Assembly: GCA_036946625.1 (NCBI GenBank)
Contig: JAQIIU010000002.1
Span: 992,001 to 1,056,000 of the forward strand
Reading direction: 5' to 3'
Length of the DNA: 64,000 bases
Origin: Methylorubrum populi
GTDB lineage: Bacteria > Pseudomonadota > Alphaproteobacteria > Rhizobiales > Beijerinckiaceae
The first letter of the stretch is position 1; each line of letters begins with the position of its first letter. Both the position numbers and the translations under genes were made by a program. Of this stretch, positions 9,084 to 17,798 are shown one piece after another. The notes beneath the pieces are model-generated. The model worked only from the letters and a program-made list of their open reading frames with translations, was not told the DNA's origin and did no database searches.

Positions 9084-9605
9084 TTGACGCGGCTCCGACA
9101 CTGGCCGGACCCGTCGCGAAAAGCTGCGGCAGCGATCGAGGAAAAGTACGGTCCGCCGCAGGAACGGACGGCGACCCTGCTGATCTGGCATCGCAACGGC
9201 CCCTGGATTCGGACCGTGGTGCACAAGATCGGAGCGGAGCACGACTTTCCGGCCAAGCACAGCGACGTGCTGGAACAGCGCCTGCCCTACAAGGTGCCCC
9301 TCAACTTCTACGACGCGGTCGCGACCTTCAACGGCAGCGTGATCCCGGACCGAACCCGGGGCACCCTCACCGCCTACGGCGCGAGCGAGGCCGAGAACGT
9401 GCTGAGCCTCAATCTCGCCCAGGCGGTGGTGCGGGGTGAACTGACGCCGGAGCAGGCGCGGGAGAAGCTGGTGGCGGCAGCGCAGGAATTGATGGCGGGG
9501 AGAACGCCGGACTTGGCGGCCAATCTAACGCTCGACCAGCAGCAGGAAGGCGACGTGTCCGACCCCGACACCGCGATGATGCTGCCGCCCGGCCGCTCGC
9601 GCTGA
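9084..9605 (+). CDS. Hypothetical protein, about 173 residues
   Basis: The frame is coding-like and carries a charged, soluble protein: an N-terminal RHWPDPSRKAAAAIEEKYG segment, WHRNGPWIRTVVHK, a central region rich in acidic and aromatic residues, and a C-terminal helix with LTPEQAREKLVAAAQELMAG. I do not recognise a domain. The start is uncertain: TTG 9084 is the nearest candidate, and GTGs at 9003 and 9027 would overlap the promoter of the divergent hydroxylase. No strong ribosome site is visible, so the gene may be N-terminally altered. Confidence 0.6.
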   Translation: MTRLRHWPDPSRKAAAAIEEKYGPPQERTATLLIWHRNGPWIRTVVHKIGAEHDFPAKHSDVLEQRLPYKVPLNFYDAVATFNGSVIPDRTRGTLTAYGASEAENVLSLNLAQAVVRGELTPEQAREKLVAAAQELMAGRTPDLAANLTLDQQQEGDVSDPDTAMMLPPGRSR

Positions 9606-9787
9606 GCGCTTTTCCCGGCGCCGCATCCACCCGCGGGCTCGGCCGTCGAATTTTTTGCTCTGCACCTTCACGAACACACGCTTGCGAGCCTGGGTTCATC
9701 GGATCCGTGTTTGACTGTCGAATTTCCATTCCTTGGCCGGAAACCATTTCGCTCATCAGTTGTTGACGGGCATCGTAGGAGGTTTGG

Positions 9788-10027
9788 ATGCTGAAAGCTC
9801 TATTCGTTGCAGCGCTTGTTTCGAGTATGGCGGGTGGCGCCGCGCTGGCTCAGTCTGCGGCGACGCCCTCAGGCACGATGCCGGTTCCGGACCGTGGGAT
9901 CACCGACACCCCTGCCGCGACCGGGACGGCTCAACCTGCGCGCGATCCCAACGCGGCTGGTCTGAACAAGATCGACGGCCTGGAGGTTCCGCAGATGAAG
10001 GATCCGCAGGCCGGCGGCCCGAAGTAG
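9788..10027 (+). CDS. Small secreted protein, unknown function
   Basis: The 79-residue product starts at an ATG preceded by TAGGAGG and has a clear signal peptide (LKALFVAALVSSMAGGAALAQ). The mature part of about 58 residues is rich in Pro, Ala, Thr and Asp, ending with LEVPQMKDPQAGGPK. It looks extracytoplasmic and largely disordered. The gene stands alone; the 182-bp gap upstream and 173-bp gap downstream show no other feature I can support. Confidence 0.75.
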   Translation: MLKALFVAALVSSMAGGAALAQSAATPSGTMPVPDRGITDTPAATGTAQPARDPNAAGLNKIDGLEVPQMKDPQAGGPK

Positions 10028-10200
10028 AGACGATCGCCTGATCCTCGCGTCAAAGAGGCGCCGGGATGGCGGCCAGACGCCTTCGACTCACCGGGCTCCC
10101 AGGGGTACGGTACGAAGCGGCATCGTAATCTCCGCACAAGCAGAAATGCGCGACCGCTCTCCACGGCCGCGCTCTCGAAACTGCCTCGCCGGACCGACCC

Positions 10201-10344
10201 TCAGGCGCCCACCGGCTTCTCCTCACCGGGCTTCCAGACCTCGGCGCCCGCCCGCGCCAGCGTGCCGGCGAAGTGCCGCCCGAGACCGCTCGACGCGCCG
10301 GTCACGAGGACGTGCCGGCCGGTGAGATCGAACAAACCGCTCAA
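10201..10344 (-). pseudogene. Short-chain dehydrogenase remnant (internal deletion)
   Basis: A good ribosome site (GGGAGG) and TTG start open a 47-codon frame whose first 33 residues are a perfect SDR N-terminus: LFDLTGRHVLVTGASSGLGR, the NAD(P)-binding glycine motif, then HFAGTLARAGAEV. The sequence then jumps to WKPGEEKPVGA and stops. A normal SDR is about 250 residues with a YxxxK active site, absent here. The simplest reading is an in-frame deletion of about 200 codons. It lies directly downstream of thiolase, where a 3-hydroxyacyl-CoA dehydrogenase would fit. Confidence 0.75.
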
Positions 10345-10412
10345 GCCTCCCTCCCGTTCGTGGTTGAGCCTGGCCCGGTTGAAGCCGGGCTCCGGGCGCG
10401 CGATGCGGGCCG

Positions 10413-11594
10413 TCAGTGCATCCGTTCGAGGGCGAGGGCGATGCCCTGGCCGCCGCCGATGCACATGGTGGCGAGGCCGAACCGGCCCTCGATGCGGGCG
10501 AGTTCGTAGAGCGCCTTGACGGCGATGATCGCGCCCGAGGCGCCGATCGGGTGGCCGAGCGCGATCGCACCGCCGTTCGGGTTCACCCGGGACGGATCGA
10601 GGTCGAGCGCCCGCGACACGGCACAGGCCTGCGAGGCGAAGGCCTCGTTCGATTCGATCACGTCGAAATCGGCGGCGCGAAGGCCGGTGCGCGCCATCAG
10701 CCGCTGCACGGCCGGCACCGGGCCCATGCCCATCTCGTCGGGATCGACGCCGGCATGACCGTACCCGACGATGCGGGCCAGCGGCCTGCGCCCTTCCGCC
10801 TTCGCCCGCGCCTCGCTCATCAGCACGAGGGCGGCGGCGCCGTCGTTGAGGCCGGAGGCGTTGCCGGCGGTCACCGAGCCGTCCTTGCGGAAGGCCGGGC
10901 GCAGCTTGGCGAGATCGGCCGGCGTCGTCGCCTTGGGGTGCTCGTCGGTGTCGAAGGCCACCGTCCGGCGCTTCACCTGCACCTCGACCGGCAGGATCTG
11001 CTCGCGGAAGCGGCCGGCCTCGATCGCCGCCTTGGCCCGGGCCTGGCTCTCGGCGGCGAAGGCGTCCTGCTCCTCGCGGGAGACGCCGTAGCGCGCCGCG
11101 ACGTTCTCGGCGGTGACGCCCATATGGCCAGCGCCGAAGGGGTCGCTCAGCACGCCGATCATGTAATCGACGGCCGTGATGTCGCCCATCTTCTGGCCGG
11201 AGCGCGCGGCCGCGAGCAGGTGCGGCGAGCGGCTCATGCTCTCGGCCCCGCCCGCCACCGCCACCTCGGCATCGCCGAGCAGGATCGACTGCGCGGCGGA
11301 GACGATGGCCTGGAGGCCGCTGCCGCACAGCCGGTTCACGGACATGGCCGGCGTCTCCTTCGGAATGCCGGCCTCCATCGCCGCGACCCGCGGCAGGTAG
11401 GCGTCGCGCGGCTCGGTCGGGATCACGTGGCCGAACACGACGTGGCCGACCCGATCGCCGGCGACGCCCGCGCGGTGCAGGGCTTCGCCGACGCAGCGCG
11501 CGGCCAGTTCGGCCGGCGGCACCGCCGCGAGCGAACCGCCGAAGGTGCCGATGGCGGTGCGCACACCGGAAACGATCACGACCGAATCAGACAT
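10413..11594 (-). CDS. Acetyl-CoA acetyltransferase / beta-ketothiolase
   Basis: The 393-residue thiolase has all catalytic elements: [13 protein letters not shown] with the acyl-accepting Cys90, [15 protein letters not shown] with the His, and the C-terminal MCIGGGQG Cys. It resembles BktB/PhaA-type thiolases, which condense or cleave beta-ketoacyl-CoA. It lies 42 bases downstream of an acyl-CoA dehydrogenase gene on the same strand and upstream of an SDR stump, so it is probably part of a short acyl-CoA degradation operon. Whether it works mainly in degradation or synthesis is not visible. Confidence 0.93.
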   Translation of the reverse strand: MSDSVVIVSGVRTAIGTFGGSLAAVPPAELAARCVGEALHRAGVAGDRVGHVVFGHVIPTEPRDAYLPRVAAMEAGIPKETPAMSVNRLCGSGLQAIVSAAQSILLGDAEVAVAGGAESMSRSPHLLAAARSGQKMGDITAVDYMIGVLSDPFGAGHMGVTAENVAARYGVSREEQDAFAAESQARAKAAIEAGRFREQILPVEVQVKRRTVAFDTDEHPKATTPADLAKLRPAFRKDGSVTAGNASGLNDGAAALVLMSEARAKAEGRRPLARIVGYGHAGVDPDEMGMGPVPAVQRLMARTGLRAADFDVIESNEAFASQACAVSRALDLDPSRVNPNGGAIALGHPIGASGAIIAVKALYELARIEGRFGLATMCIGGGQGIALALERMH

Positions 11595-11636
11595 CTTCTT
11601 CCCGTTTCTCTCGTCGGCGGATGTGGGTGAAAGGCG

Positions 11637-12851
11637 TCAGGCCGGCTGGCCGGCCACGTCCCAATGCCAGAAGTCGTCGCCCTCGGCGTCGAGGGCGCGG
11701 TTGAGCACCATCTTATGCACCTCGTCCGCGCCGTCGACGAGGCGCGCCTGCCGGGCGTAGCGGTAGATCCACTCCAGCGGCGTGTCCTTCGAGTAGCCGC
11801 GTGCGCCGTTGATCTGGATCGCGGTGTCGGCCGCCGCGTGCAGGAGGTTGGCGACGTGCACCTTCGCCATCGAGATCTCCTTGCGGGCAAAGCTGCCCCG
11901 GTCGAGCGCCCAGGCCGCCTTCATCACCAGCATCCGGCCGATCTCGATGCGCATGGCGAGGTCGCCGAGCATGAGCTGGATGCTCTCGCGGTCGGCCAGC
12001 CGCACGCCGAAGCCCTGCCGCTCGACGGCGTAGGCCCGGGCGATCTCGACGCAGCGCTTCGAAAGGCCGAGCCAGCGCATGCAGTGCGTCAGCCGCGCGG
12101 GCCCGAGCCGGATCTGGGTGAGCTTGAGGCCGTCGCCCTCCTTGAGGAGCACGTTCCCGGCCGGGATTTCAAGCCCGTCGAAAGCGAGCTCGCAGTGGCC
12201 GCCATGCTCCTCCGGGCCCATGATGCCGATGCGCCGCACGATCTCCCAGCCGGGTTGGTCGCGGTGGAACAGGAAGGCGGTCAGCCCCTTCCGCACGTCG
12301 TCCGAGGTGCGCGCGATCAGGATGAAGTGGGCGGCGCCCTCGGCGCCGGTGATGAACCACTTGCGCCCCGACACGACGTAGCGGTCGCCGCGCTTCTCGG
12401 CGAGGGTGCGGATCATCGACGGATCGGAGCCGCCGCCCGGGGCCGGCTCGGTCATCGCGAAGGCCGAGCGGACCTCGCCGCGCACGATCGGGTCGAGCCA
12501 GCGCACCTTCTGGGCCGGCGTGGCGACCGCCTCCAGCACCATCATGTTGCCGTCGTCAGGAGCGGCCGCGTTGAACACCACGGGTCCGAAGATCGAGCGG
12601 CTCATCGCCTCGTAGCAGACCGCCATCCCGGACTTGCCGAGACCCATGCCCCCGGTGTCCTGCCTGAGCTGAAGGCACCACAACCCCTGCTCGCGGGCGA
12701 GCCCCCGCAGCCGCTCCAGCGGCTCGGCCGCGATGTTGCCGTGCGCGTCGTAAGCCGCCGGATCGCTCTCCAGGGGCACGATCTCGGAATCGACGAAGGC
12801 GGCGATCCGCGCACGAAAATCCTCGATGCGGGGGCTGATCGTGAAGTCCAT
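11637..12851 (-). CDS. Acyl-CoA dehydrogenase
   Basis: The 404-residue flavoprotein has the standard three-part acyl-CoA dehydrogenase fold, with FAMTEPAPGGGSDPSM and WFITGAEGA for FAD/substrate binding and a C-terminal INGARGYSKDTPLEWIYR block. It oxidises acyl-CoA to enoyl-CoA and passes electrons to ETF. It resembles the FadE-like group found with phosphotransferase-like and thiolase genes. It is divergent from a TetR regulator, the usual arrangement for locally controlled beta-oxidation genes. Chain-length preference cannot be inferred. Confidence 0.93.
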   Translation of the reverse strand: MDFTISPRIEDFRARIAAFVDSEIVPLESDPAAYDAHGNIAAEPLERLRGLAREQGLWCLQLRQDTGGMGLGKSGMAVCYEAMSRSIFGPVVFNAAAPDDGNMMVLEAVATPAQKVRWLDPIVRGEVRSAFAMTEPAPGGGSDPSMIRTLAEKRGDRYVVSGRKWFITGAEGAAHFILIARTSDDVRKGLTAFLFHRDQPGWEIVRRIGIMGPEEHGGHCELAFDGLEIPAGNVLLKEGDGLKLTQIRLGPARLTHCMRWLGLSKRCVEIARAYAVERQGFGVRLADRESIQLMLGDLAMRIEIGRMLVMKAAWALDRGSFARKEISMAKVHVANLLHAAADTAIQINGARGYSKDTPLEWIYRYARQARLVDGADEVHKMVLNRALDAEGDDFWHWDVAGQPA

Positions 12852-12884
12852 GGCGCGGCCTTCCCGCCGTTCGAGGATTGGAAA

Positions 12885-12900
12885 TCGAGCGGGCGCTCAA
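12885..12900. promoter_or_regulatory. Candidate TetR operator in the acyl-CoA dehydrogenase/TetR gap
   Basis: The near-palindrome TCGAGCGGGCGCTCAA (core GAGCG-GG-CGCTC, 12887-12898) is the only sizeable inverted repeat in the 116-bp divergent gap. It lies 34 bp upstream of the dehydrogenase start and is followed by an A/T run at 12899-12909 that may belong to a promoter. Assignment to the adjacent TetR protein is by position only. Confidence 0.4.
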
Positions 12901-12967
12901 TTTTTTATCGCCTGGCTTCACGCTTGGCAACCGGCTATGTTTCGCCGATCGCTCGACACCGGCGGAC

Positions 12968-13675
12968 ATGCGCGACGATGGATCGATGAGACCGGCCGAA
13001 GCCCTCCGTTCCCCCGACGCCTATTCGACCGAGGCGATCTGCGGACGCATCCTGGAGCGCCACCGCGACCGGGTGAGCGTGCAGAAGCCGCACCTCGCCA
13101 CCGCCAACCTCGCGCGGATCATCGAGGCGGTGCTCAAGCTGTCGAGCCGGCAGGGCTTCCACGAGACCAGCCTGCGCGATCTGGCCAAGGCCTCGGGCCT
13201 CAGCATGGGCGGGCTCTACTCGTACTTCGACAACAAGAACACGCTGCTGGTGATGATCCTCACGGCGGTCGCCGAGACGGTCGAGACCGTGCTGCGCGAC
13301 GTGCCGGCGGAGATTGCCGAGGACCCGGCCGCGCATCTGCGCTGGCTGATCGAGACGCATATCCGCCTCACCGAATCGATGCAGCCGTGGTTCGTCTTCG
13401 CCTTCATGGAGGCGAAGGGCTTTCCCGCCCCGGCGCGCACGCTGGCCACCGAGAGCGAACTCGCGACCGAGCGGATCTTCCGCGACGTCCTCGCCCGCGG
13501 CGTCGAGCGCGGCGTCTTCGCGGTGGCGGATGTCGAACTGACCGCGGCGCTGATCAAGCCGCTGCTGCAGGACTGGTACGTGAAGCGGGCCAAGTACCGG
13601 AAGCGCGGCACGCCGATCCAGGTCTACGTGGCCGGCGTCACCGCCTTCGTGGAGCGGGCGATCGCCAAGACCTGA
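12968..13675 (+). CDS. TetR/AcrR-family regulator of the acyl-CoA genes
   Basis: The 235-residue regulator has a TetR helix-turn-helix around residues 42-85: ANLARIIEAVLKLSSRQGF, TSLRDLAKASGLSMGGLYSYF, DNKNTLLVMIL. The C-terminal ligand domain contains RLTESMQPWFVFAFMEAKG. Divergent placement next to an acyl-CoA dehydrogenase suggests an acyl-CoA-responsive repressor. The start could be ATG 12968 or ATG 12986; neither has a strong ribosome site. A longer frame from 12878 would overlap the likely operator. Confidence 0.85.
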   Translation: MRDDGSMRPAEALRSPDAYSTEAICGRILERHRDRVSVQKPHLATANLARIIEAVLKLSSRQGFHETSLRDLAKASGLSMGGLYSYFDNKNTLLVMILTAVAETVETVLRDVPAEIAEDPAAHLRWLIETHIRLTESMQPWFVFAFMEAKGFPAPARTLATESELATERIFRDVLARGVERGVFAVADVELTAALIKPLLQDWYVKRAKYRKRGTPIQVYVAGVTAFVERAIAKT

Positions 13676-13879
13676 CGGCCACCCGGACGGGGATACCCGG
13701 TCGATCCGATCACCCCCTCCGCCCTGGCGGCGAAGTCGAACGCGCTCGCGCGCCCGATCGTATTCCACCACCTGCGGTCCATGACCGCCCGCCCATGTCC
13801 TGACCACTTCGCCAGCGACGTTGAACCGCCGGTCGGACACCGACCCCTCGCGTTGCGCCGCTCCCGCCAGAGGCGCCTG

Positions 13880-13995
13880 ATACCAGTCGGCGATGAGGAT
13901 CACTCATCGTCGGCTGCCCCCGCGACCGCGGGGCGGCGGCCATCCGCCGGATGCGCTGATCCCGACCATAGGTCGGGATCAGCGCCGCTTGGTAT
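13880..13995. repeat. ATACC-bounded structured repeat, solo copy
   Basis: A 116-bp element with outer inverted repeat ATACCA...TGGTAT. It contains a first hairpin (CAGTCGGCGATGAG paired to CTCATCGTCGGCTG, two G-U pairs), a short GC-rich middle hairpin, and a perfect 15-bp stem GCGCTGATCCCGACC with a three-base loop. Related copies lie at 39753-39860, 63709-63836 and, as a fragment, 58737-58769. It occupies the 428-bp gap between the TetR gene and dcd. The rest of that gap (13676-13879 and 13996-14103) shows nothing I can name. Confidence 0.85.
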
Positions 13996-14103
13996 GAACC
14001 CAGGGCTCGTGCTCCTCGACCGGGCAGCCACGGCGTTTCCACGTCGGAATGCGTGTCGGCGGCAGAAGAGCCGCCATCGAACGGGGGCCGGTGCGTTGAA
14101 AGA

Positions 14104-15225
14104 TCAAGTGCCGGGCGAGGCTTCCGTTTCTCCGCCGAAATGCTTCGACAGCTTCAGGCCTTGCGCCTGATAGTTCGAGCCGGCCCCCGCCCCGTAAAGG
14201 GTCGCGGGCCGCTCCAGCATCCGCTCGTAGACGAGACGGCCGACGATCTGGCCGTCCTCCAGCAGGAACGGCACGTCGCGCGAGCGCACTTCCAGCACGG
14301 CGCGGGCGCCGGCGCCGCCCGCCTCGCCGAGGCCGAAGCCCGGATCGAAGAAGCCGGCGTAATGGACGCGGAATTCGCCGACGAGGGGATCGAACGGTAC
14401 CATTTCCGCCGCGTGGTCGGCGGGGACCCGCACCGCCTCCTTCGACGCCAGGATGTAGAACTGGCCGGGATCGAGGATCAGCGTGCGGCTGCCGTCCGCC
14501 GGCAGCGGTTCCCAGAAGTCGGGCGTGCGGTGACCGCGCGGCCGATCCACGTCGATCAGCCCGGTATGGCGCTTGGCCCGGTAGCCGATCAATCCGTCGA
14601 AGCCGGAGAGGTCCACCGAGACCGGCACGCCACCCTGGAGCGAAACGGCGGCGGCATCGATCAGCGGCTCGCGGGCGTGGAGCGCGGCGAGGTCCGCCTC
14701 CTTCAGTCGCGGATCGCCCCGGCGGAAGCGGATCTGCGACAGCCGGGAGCCGGTCCGCACCCGCACCGGGAAGGTGCGCGGCGAGATCTCGGCGTAGAGC
14801 CGGCCCGCGTAGCCCGCCCCGATCTGATCGAAGGCGCTGGCGCGGTCGGTGATGACGCGGGTGAAGACGTCGATGCGCCCGGTCGAGCTTTTCGGGTTGG
14901 CGCTGGCGCTGAGATCCCCGGGCAGCGCCAGGGTCTCCTGGAGCTCGGCGATGTAGACGCAGCCGGTCTCGAGCACGGCCCCTTTCGTCAGATCGATCTC
15001 GTGCAGCGAGAAGGCCTCGACGCAGGCCGCGACCGACCGGCCGCTGCCGGGCAGGAAGCTCGTGCGCACCCGGTAGGCACGGGCGCCGAGCCGCAGATCG
15101 AGACTCGCCGGCTGGATCTGGTCGGAGGCGCAGGGCGTGGCCGGGCGGATCGCTCCCGCCTCCGTCAGCGCCGCGATGGCCTGCGCCGGCAGGATTCCGG
15201 ATGCGGCCGGCACGTCGTCGCTCAT
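14104..15225 (-). CDS. dcd: 2'-deoxycytidine 5'-triphosphate deaminase, long form
   Basis: The 373-residue protein is about twice the length of E. coli Dcd (193) and matches the tandem-domain form found in Rhizobiales. The first half has QPASLDLRLGARAYRV and the ANPKSSTGRIDVFTRVITD block (SSxGR motif of dCTP deaminase/dUTPase folds). The second half has a degenerate repeat with GQFYILASKE and EFRVHYAGFFDPGFG. The reaction yields dUTP for thymidylate synthesis. The ATG at 15225 overlaps the stop of the upstream membrane-protein gene, so the two are coupled. Confidence 0.88.
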   Translation of the reverse strand: MSDDVPAASGILPAQAIAALTEAGAIRPATPCASDQIQPASLDLRLGARAYRVRTSFLPGSGRSVAACVEAFSLHEIDLTKGAVLETGCVYIAELQETLALPGDLSASANPKSSTGRIDVFTRVITDRASAFDQIGAGYAGRLYAEISPRTFPVRVRTGSRLSQIRFRRGDPRLKEADLAALHAREPLIDAAAVSLQGGVPVSVDLSGFDGLIGYRAKRHTGLIDVDRPRGHRTPDFWEPLPADGSRTLILDPGQFYILASKEAVRVPADHAAEMVPFDPLVGEFRVHYAGFFDPGFGLGEAGGAGARAVLEVRSRDVPFLLEDGQIVGRLVYERMLERPATLYGAGAGSNYQAQGLKLSKHFGGETEASPGT

Positions 15226-15701
15226 CGTCCTGTCCCCTCGCCTCTCGTTTCGGCCTCGGCCGCCGCCCGCTCCGCCGCCTCGATCGCCACCACCATCCGC
15301 GCCAGCGCCAGCCGGGCGCAGGCCCCCATCGCGATCAGCCCGGCGAGCGCGCATGCGAGGAGCGGAAACAGGTCGGGCCGAAAGCCCGACCCCGCGGCCA
15401 CCAGGGCGGCGCCGATCCAGGGTGCGCCGCCGAGCGCCGGCATCGGCGAGGGCAGGCCTCGAATCTCCGTCTCCACGCCCGTCCGCCGTCGCACCGCCCG
15501 GGCCGCGACCCGCGCCGCATTGTCGAGGGCGAGCGCCAGCACCAGGGCGAGCGCCGGCCAGCGGTTCTGCACCGGTCCCCACCACGCGAACGCGAGGGCG
15601 ACCGCGAGCGTCAGGATCGTGCCGAGGACAGGGCCCGAGCCGAGCGTCAGGCGGTCAAACCGCGCAGGGCCCGGACCGCTGCGGTGCACGGCGTCCGGCA
15701 C
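15222..15701 (-). CDS. Small integral membrane protein, unknown function
   Basis: The 159-residue product has about four hydrophobic stretches (VLGTILTLAVALAFAWWG, ALALVLALALDNAARV, PWIGAALVAAGSG, PLLACALAGLIAMGAC) and a charged C-terminus. No family is recognised. The start is taken as GTG 15701 because GGAGGCGGAGA lies just upstream; TTG 15722 is possible. Its stop overlaps the ATG of dcd by the ATGA arrangement, the only clue to function. Confidence 0.7.
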   Translation of the reverse strand: MPDAVHRSGPGPARFDRLTLGSGPVLGTILTLAVALAFAWWGPVQNRWPALALVLALALDNAARVAARAVRRRTGVETEIRGLPSPMPALGGAPWIGAALVAAGSGFRPDLFPLLACALAGLIAMGACARLALARMVVAIEAAERAAAEAETRGEGTGR

Positions 15702-15825
15702 GTGGTCTCCGCCTCCGGCCAACGTAGGATACCGTGATTGACGAGGTTTCGGGCGCCACGTACCACGGCGCGGCGCAGATGTCGCGCCGCGGCCTGCGCG
15801 CCGTCCACGGAGATGCTTTCAGGCG

Positions 15826-16218
15826 ATGTACAAGGCCGAGACCCGCGGCATCATGGTCACGGTGGAGCCCCGCTTCGTCGAGGAGGAGTCCTCGCCGGGC
15901 GAGAGCCGCTACTTCTTCGCCTATACCGTCGAGATCGTGAACAACGGCAGCGAGCAGGTCCAGCTCCGCTCGCGCCACTGGCGGATCATCGACGGGCGCG
16001 GCGCCTGCCAGGAAGTGCGCGGCGCCGGCGTCGTCGGCAAGCAGCCCGTTCTCGAACCCGGCGAGTCGTTCAGCTACACCAGCGGCTGCCCGCTCACCAC
16101 GCCCGACGGCCTGATGGCCGGCAGCTACACCATGTCCACCGTCGGCGGCGAGAGCTTCGAGGCGGAGATCCCGGCCTTCTCGCTCGACTCGCCGCATATG
16201 CGCCGCGTCGTCCATTGA
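15826..16218 (+). CDS. apaG: ApaG domain protein
   Basis: The 130-residue protein is a typical Apa[47 protein letters not shown], and the C-terminal [20 protein letters not shown]. ApaG is a small fibronectin-III-like fold linked to Co2+/Mg2+ resistance and folate/cobalt phenotypes in enterics; its biochemical role is still unclear. Its TGA stop overlaps the TTG start of argE (TTGA). Confidence 0.93.
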   Translation: MYKAETRGIMVTVEPRFVEEESSPGESRYFFAYTVEIVNNGSEQVQLRSRHWRIIDGRGACQEVRGAGVVGKQPVLEPGESFSYTSGCPLTTPDGLMAGSYTMSTVGGESFEAEIPAFSLDSPHMRRVVH

Positions 16219-17390
16219 CGGCCGGCGCGGGCGGCACCCGCCTCACGCCGCTTGAGCTTCTGGAGCGGCTCGTCGCCTTCGATACCGAGAGTTCCAAGTC
16301 GAACCTCGCGCTCATCGATTTCGTCGCCGACTACCTCGACGGCTGGGGCGTGCCGCACCTGCGCGTGCCGAACGCCGCCGGCGACAAGGCGGCCCTGTTC
16401 GCCACCCTCGGACCGATGACCGACGGCGGCGTCGTTCTCTCCGGGCACACCGACGTGGTGCCGGTGACGGGGCAGGCCTGGAGCAGCGATCCCTTCATCC
16501 TGCGCGTCACGGATGGCCGCGCCTACGGCCGGGGCGCGGTCGACATGAAGGGCTTCGACGCCCTGGCGCTCGCCCTCGTGCCCGAGGCGCTCGGAGCAGG
16601 GCTGACGCGGCCGATCCACATCCTGCTCTCCTACGACGAGGAGACCACCTGCCTCGGCGTCGCCGACGCCATCGCCCGCTTCGGTGCCGACCTGCCGCGC
16701 CCGGGCGCGGTCATCGTCGGCGAACCGACGGGGATGCAGGTCGCGGACGCGCACAAGAGCGTCGTGACCTTCAACACCACCGTGTACGGCCACGCGGCGC
16801 ATTCGGCCAAGCCGATGCTCGGCGCCAACGCGGTGATGGCGGCGGCCGACCTGATCGCCGAACTGAACCGCATCGCCGACGCGATGGCCGCCCGGGGCGA
16901 CGCCTCCGGCCGGTTCGACCCGCCCAACACCACCGTCCATGTCGGGGTGATCCAGGGCGGGACCGCCCGCAACATCCTGCCGAAGCTCTGCACCTTCCTC
17001 TGGGAGTTCCGCGGCCTGCCCGATCTCGACATGGCCGAGATCCCGGCGCTGTTCGCATCGGCCTGCGAGCGGGTGACGCGGGAGCGGCTCAACCGCTACG
17101 GCGATTTCGGGCGGATCGAGACGGTCGAGGAGGTCGCGGTGCCGGGCCTCGCCCCCGATCCCGGCTCCGAGGCCGAGCGGCTGGCCCTGCGGCTCGCCGG
17201 ACGCAACGCCACGATCAGCGTGCCCTACGCCACCGAGGCCGGGCGCTTCCAGCGGGCGGGCCTCCCGACCGTGGTGTGCGGGCCCGGCTCCATCGATCAG
17301 GCGCATCAGCCGGACGAGTTCATCACCCTCGACGAACTGGCGCGCGGCGAAGCCTTCATGCGCCGGCTGATCGAGGCCTGCACGCGCTGA
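16215..17390 (+). CDS. argE: Acetylornithine deacetylase
   Basis: The 391-residue M20-family metallohydrolase has the dinuclear zinc motifs: [10 protein letters not shown] (His and Asp), GRGAVDMKG (bridging Asp), DEETTCLG (catalytic Glu), and a C-terminal [11 protein letters not shown]is. It cleaves N-acetylornithine in arginine synthesis. The only upstream start in frame is TTG 16215, overlapping the apaG stop. The frame after its stop continues without interruption into a bestrophin remnant. Confidence 0.9.
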   Translation: MTAGAGGTRLTPLELLERLVAFDTESSKSNLALIDFVADYLDGWGVPHLRVPNAAGDKAALFATLGPMTDGGVVLSGHTDVVPVTGQAWSSDPFILRVTDGRAYGRGAVDMKGFDALALALVPEALGAGLTRPIHILLSYDEETTCLGVADAIARFGADLPRPGAVIVGEPTGMQVADAHKSVVTFNTTVYGHAAHSAKPMLGANAVMAAADLIAELNRIADAMAARGDASGRFDPPNTTVHVGVIQGGTARNILPKLCTFLWEFRGLPDLDMAEIPALFASACERVTRERLNRYGDFGRIETVEEVAVPGLAPDPGSEAERLALRLAGRNATISVPYATEAGRFQRAGLPTVVCGPGSIDQAHQPDEFITLDELARGEAFMRRLIEACTR

Positions 17391-17795
17391 CCCACGCTCG
17401 TCGGCTTCGCCCTGTCGATCTTCCTGAGCTTCCGCAACGGCGCCTGCTACGACCGCTGGTGGGAGGCGCGGAAGGCCTGGGGCAGCCTGATCGTGGAGAT
17501 GCGCGGGCTCGGTCGTCTGCTGCCCTTCGCCTACACCCTGCTGCTCTACCGCACGGCGTGGCTCTACTGCCTGCTGCTGCCCTTCGGGCTGGCCGGCTCG
17601 CTCGGCTGGTCGACGTCGGTCGTCACCGCCCTGGTGTCCTACGCCTTCTTCGGTCTCGATGCGCTCGGCGACGAGTTGGAAGAGCCGTTCGGCACCGACG
17701 CCAACGATCTGCCCCTCGACGCCGACGCGGCGATCCTCGATGCGCTGGGCGAGACGGGGCGCGCGCCGAAGGCCGACCGCTTCATGCTGCGCTGA
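17391..17795 (+). pseudogene. Bestrophin-family chloride channel remnant
   Basis: Immediately after the argE stop and in the same frame, 134 codons encode TLVGFALSIFLSFRNGACYD, RWWEARKAWGSLI, then TAWLYCLLLPFGLAG, AYAFFGLDALGDELEEPFG-like sequence and NDLPLDADA, which are the middle and C-terminal blocks of YneE/bestrophin-like anion channels (about 300 residues). The N-terminal helix, start codon and a stretch between WGSLI and the next helix are missing. An internal ATG at 17493 gives a 100-codon ORF that may be called as a gene, but a working pore is unlikely. Confidence 0.75.
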
Positions 17796-17798
17796 GGC

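Noticed and set aside
13710..14042. A 110-codon minus-strand ORF, and similar ORFs over 39484-40044 and 63077-63784
   Set aside because: They are translations of the ATACC-bounded and CGTCATTGCGAG repeats, which recur at several loci with the same peptide words (DPHRRLV). No coding signal remains outside the repeats.
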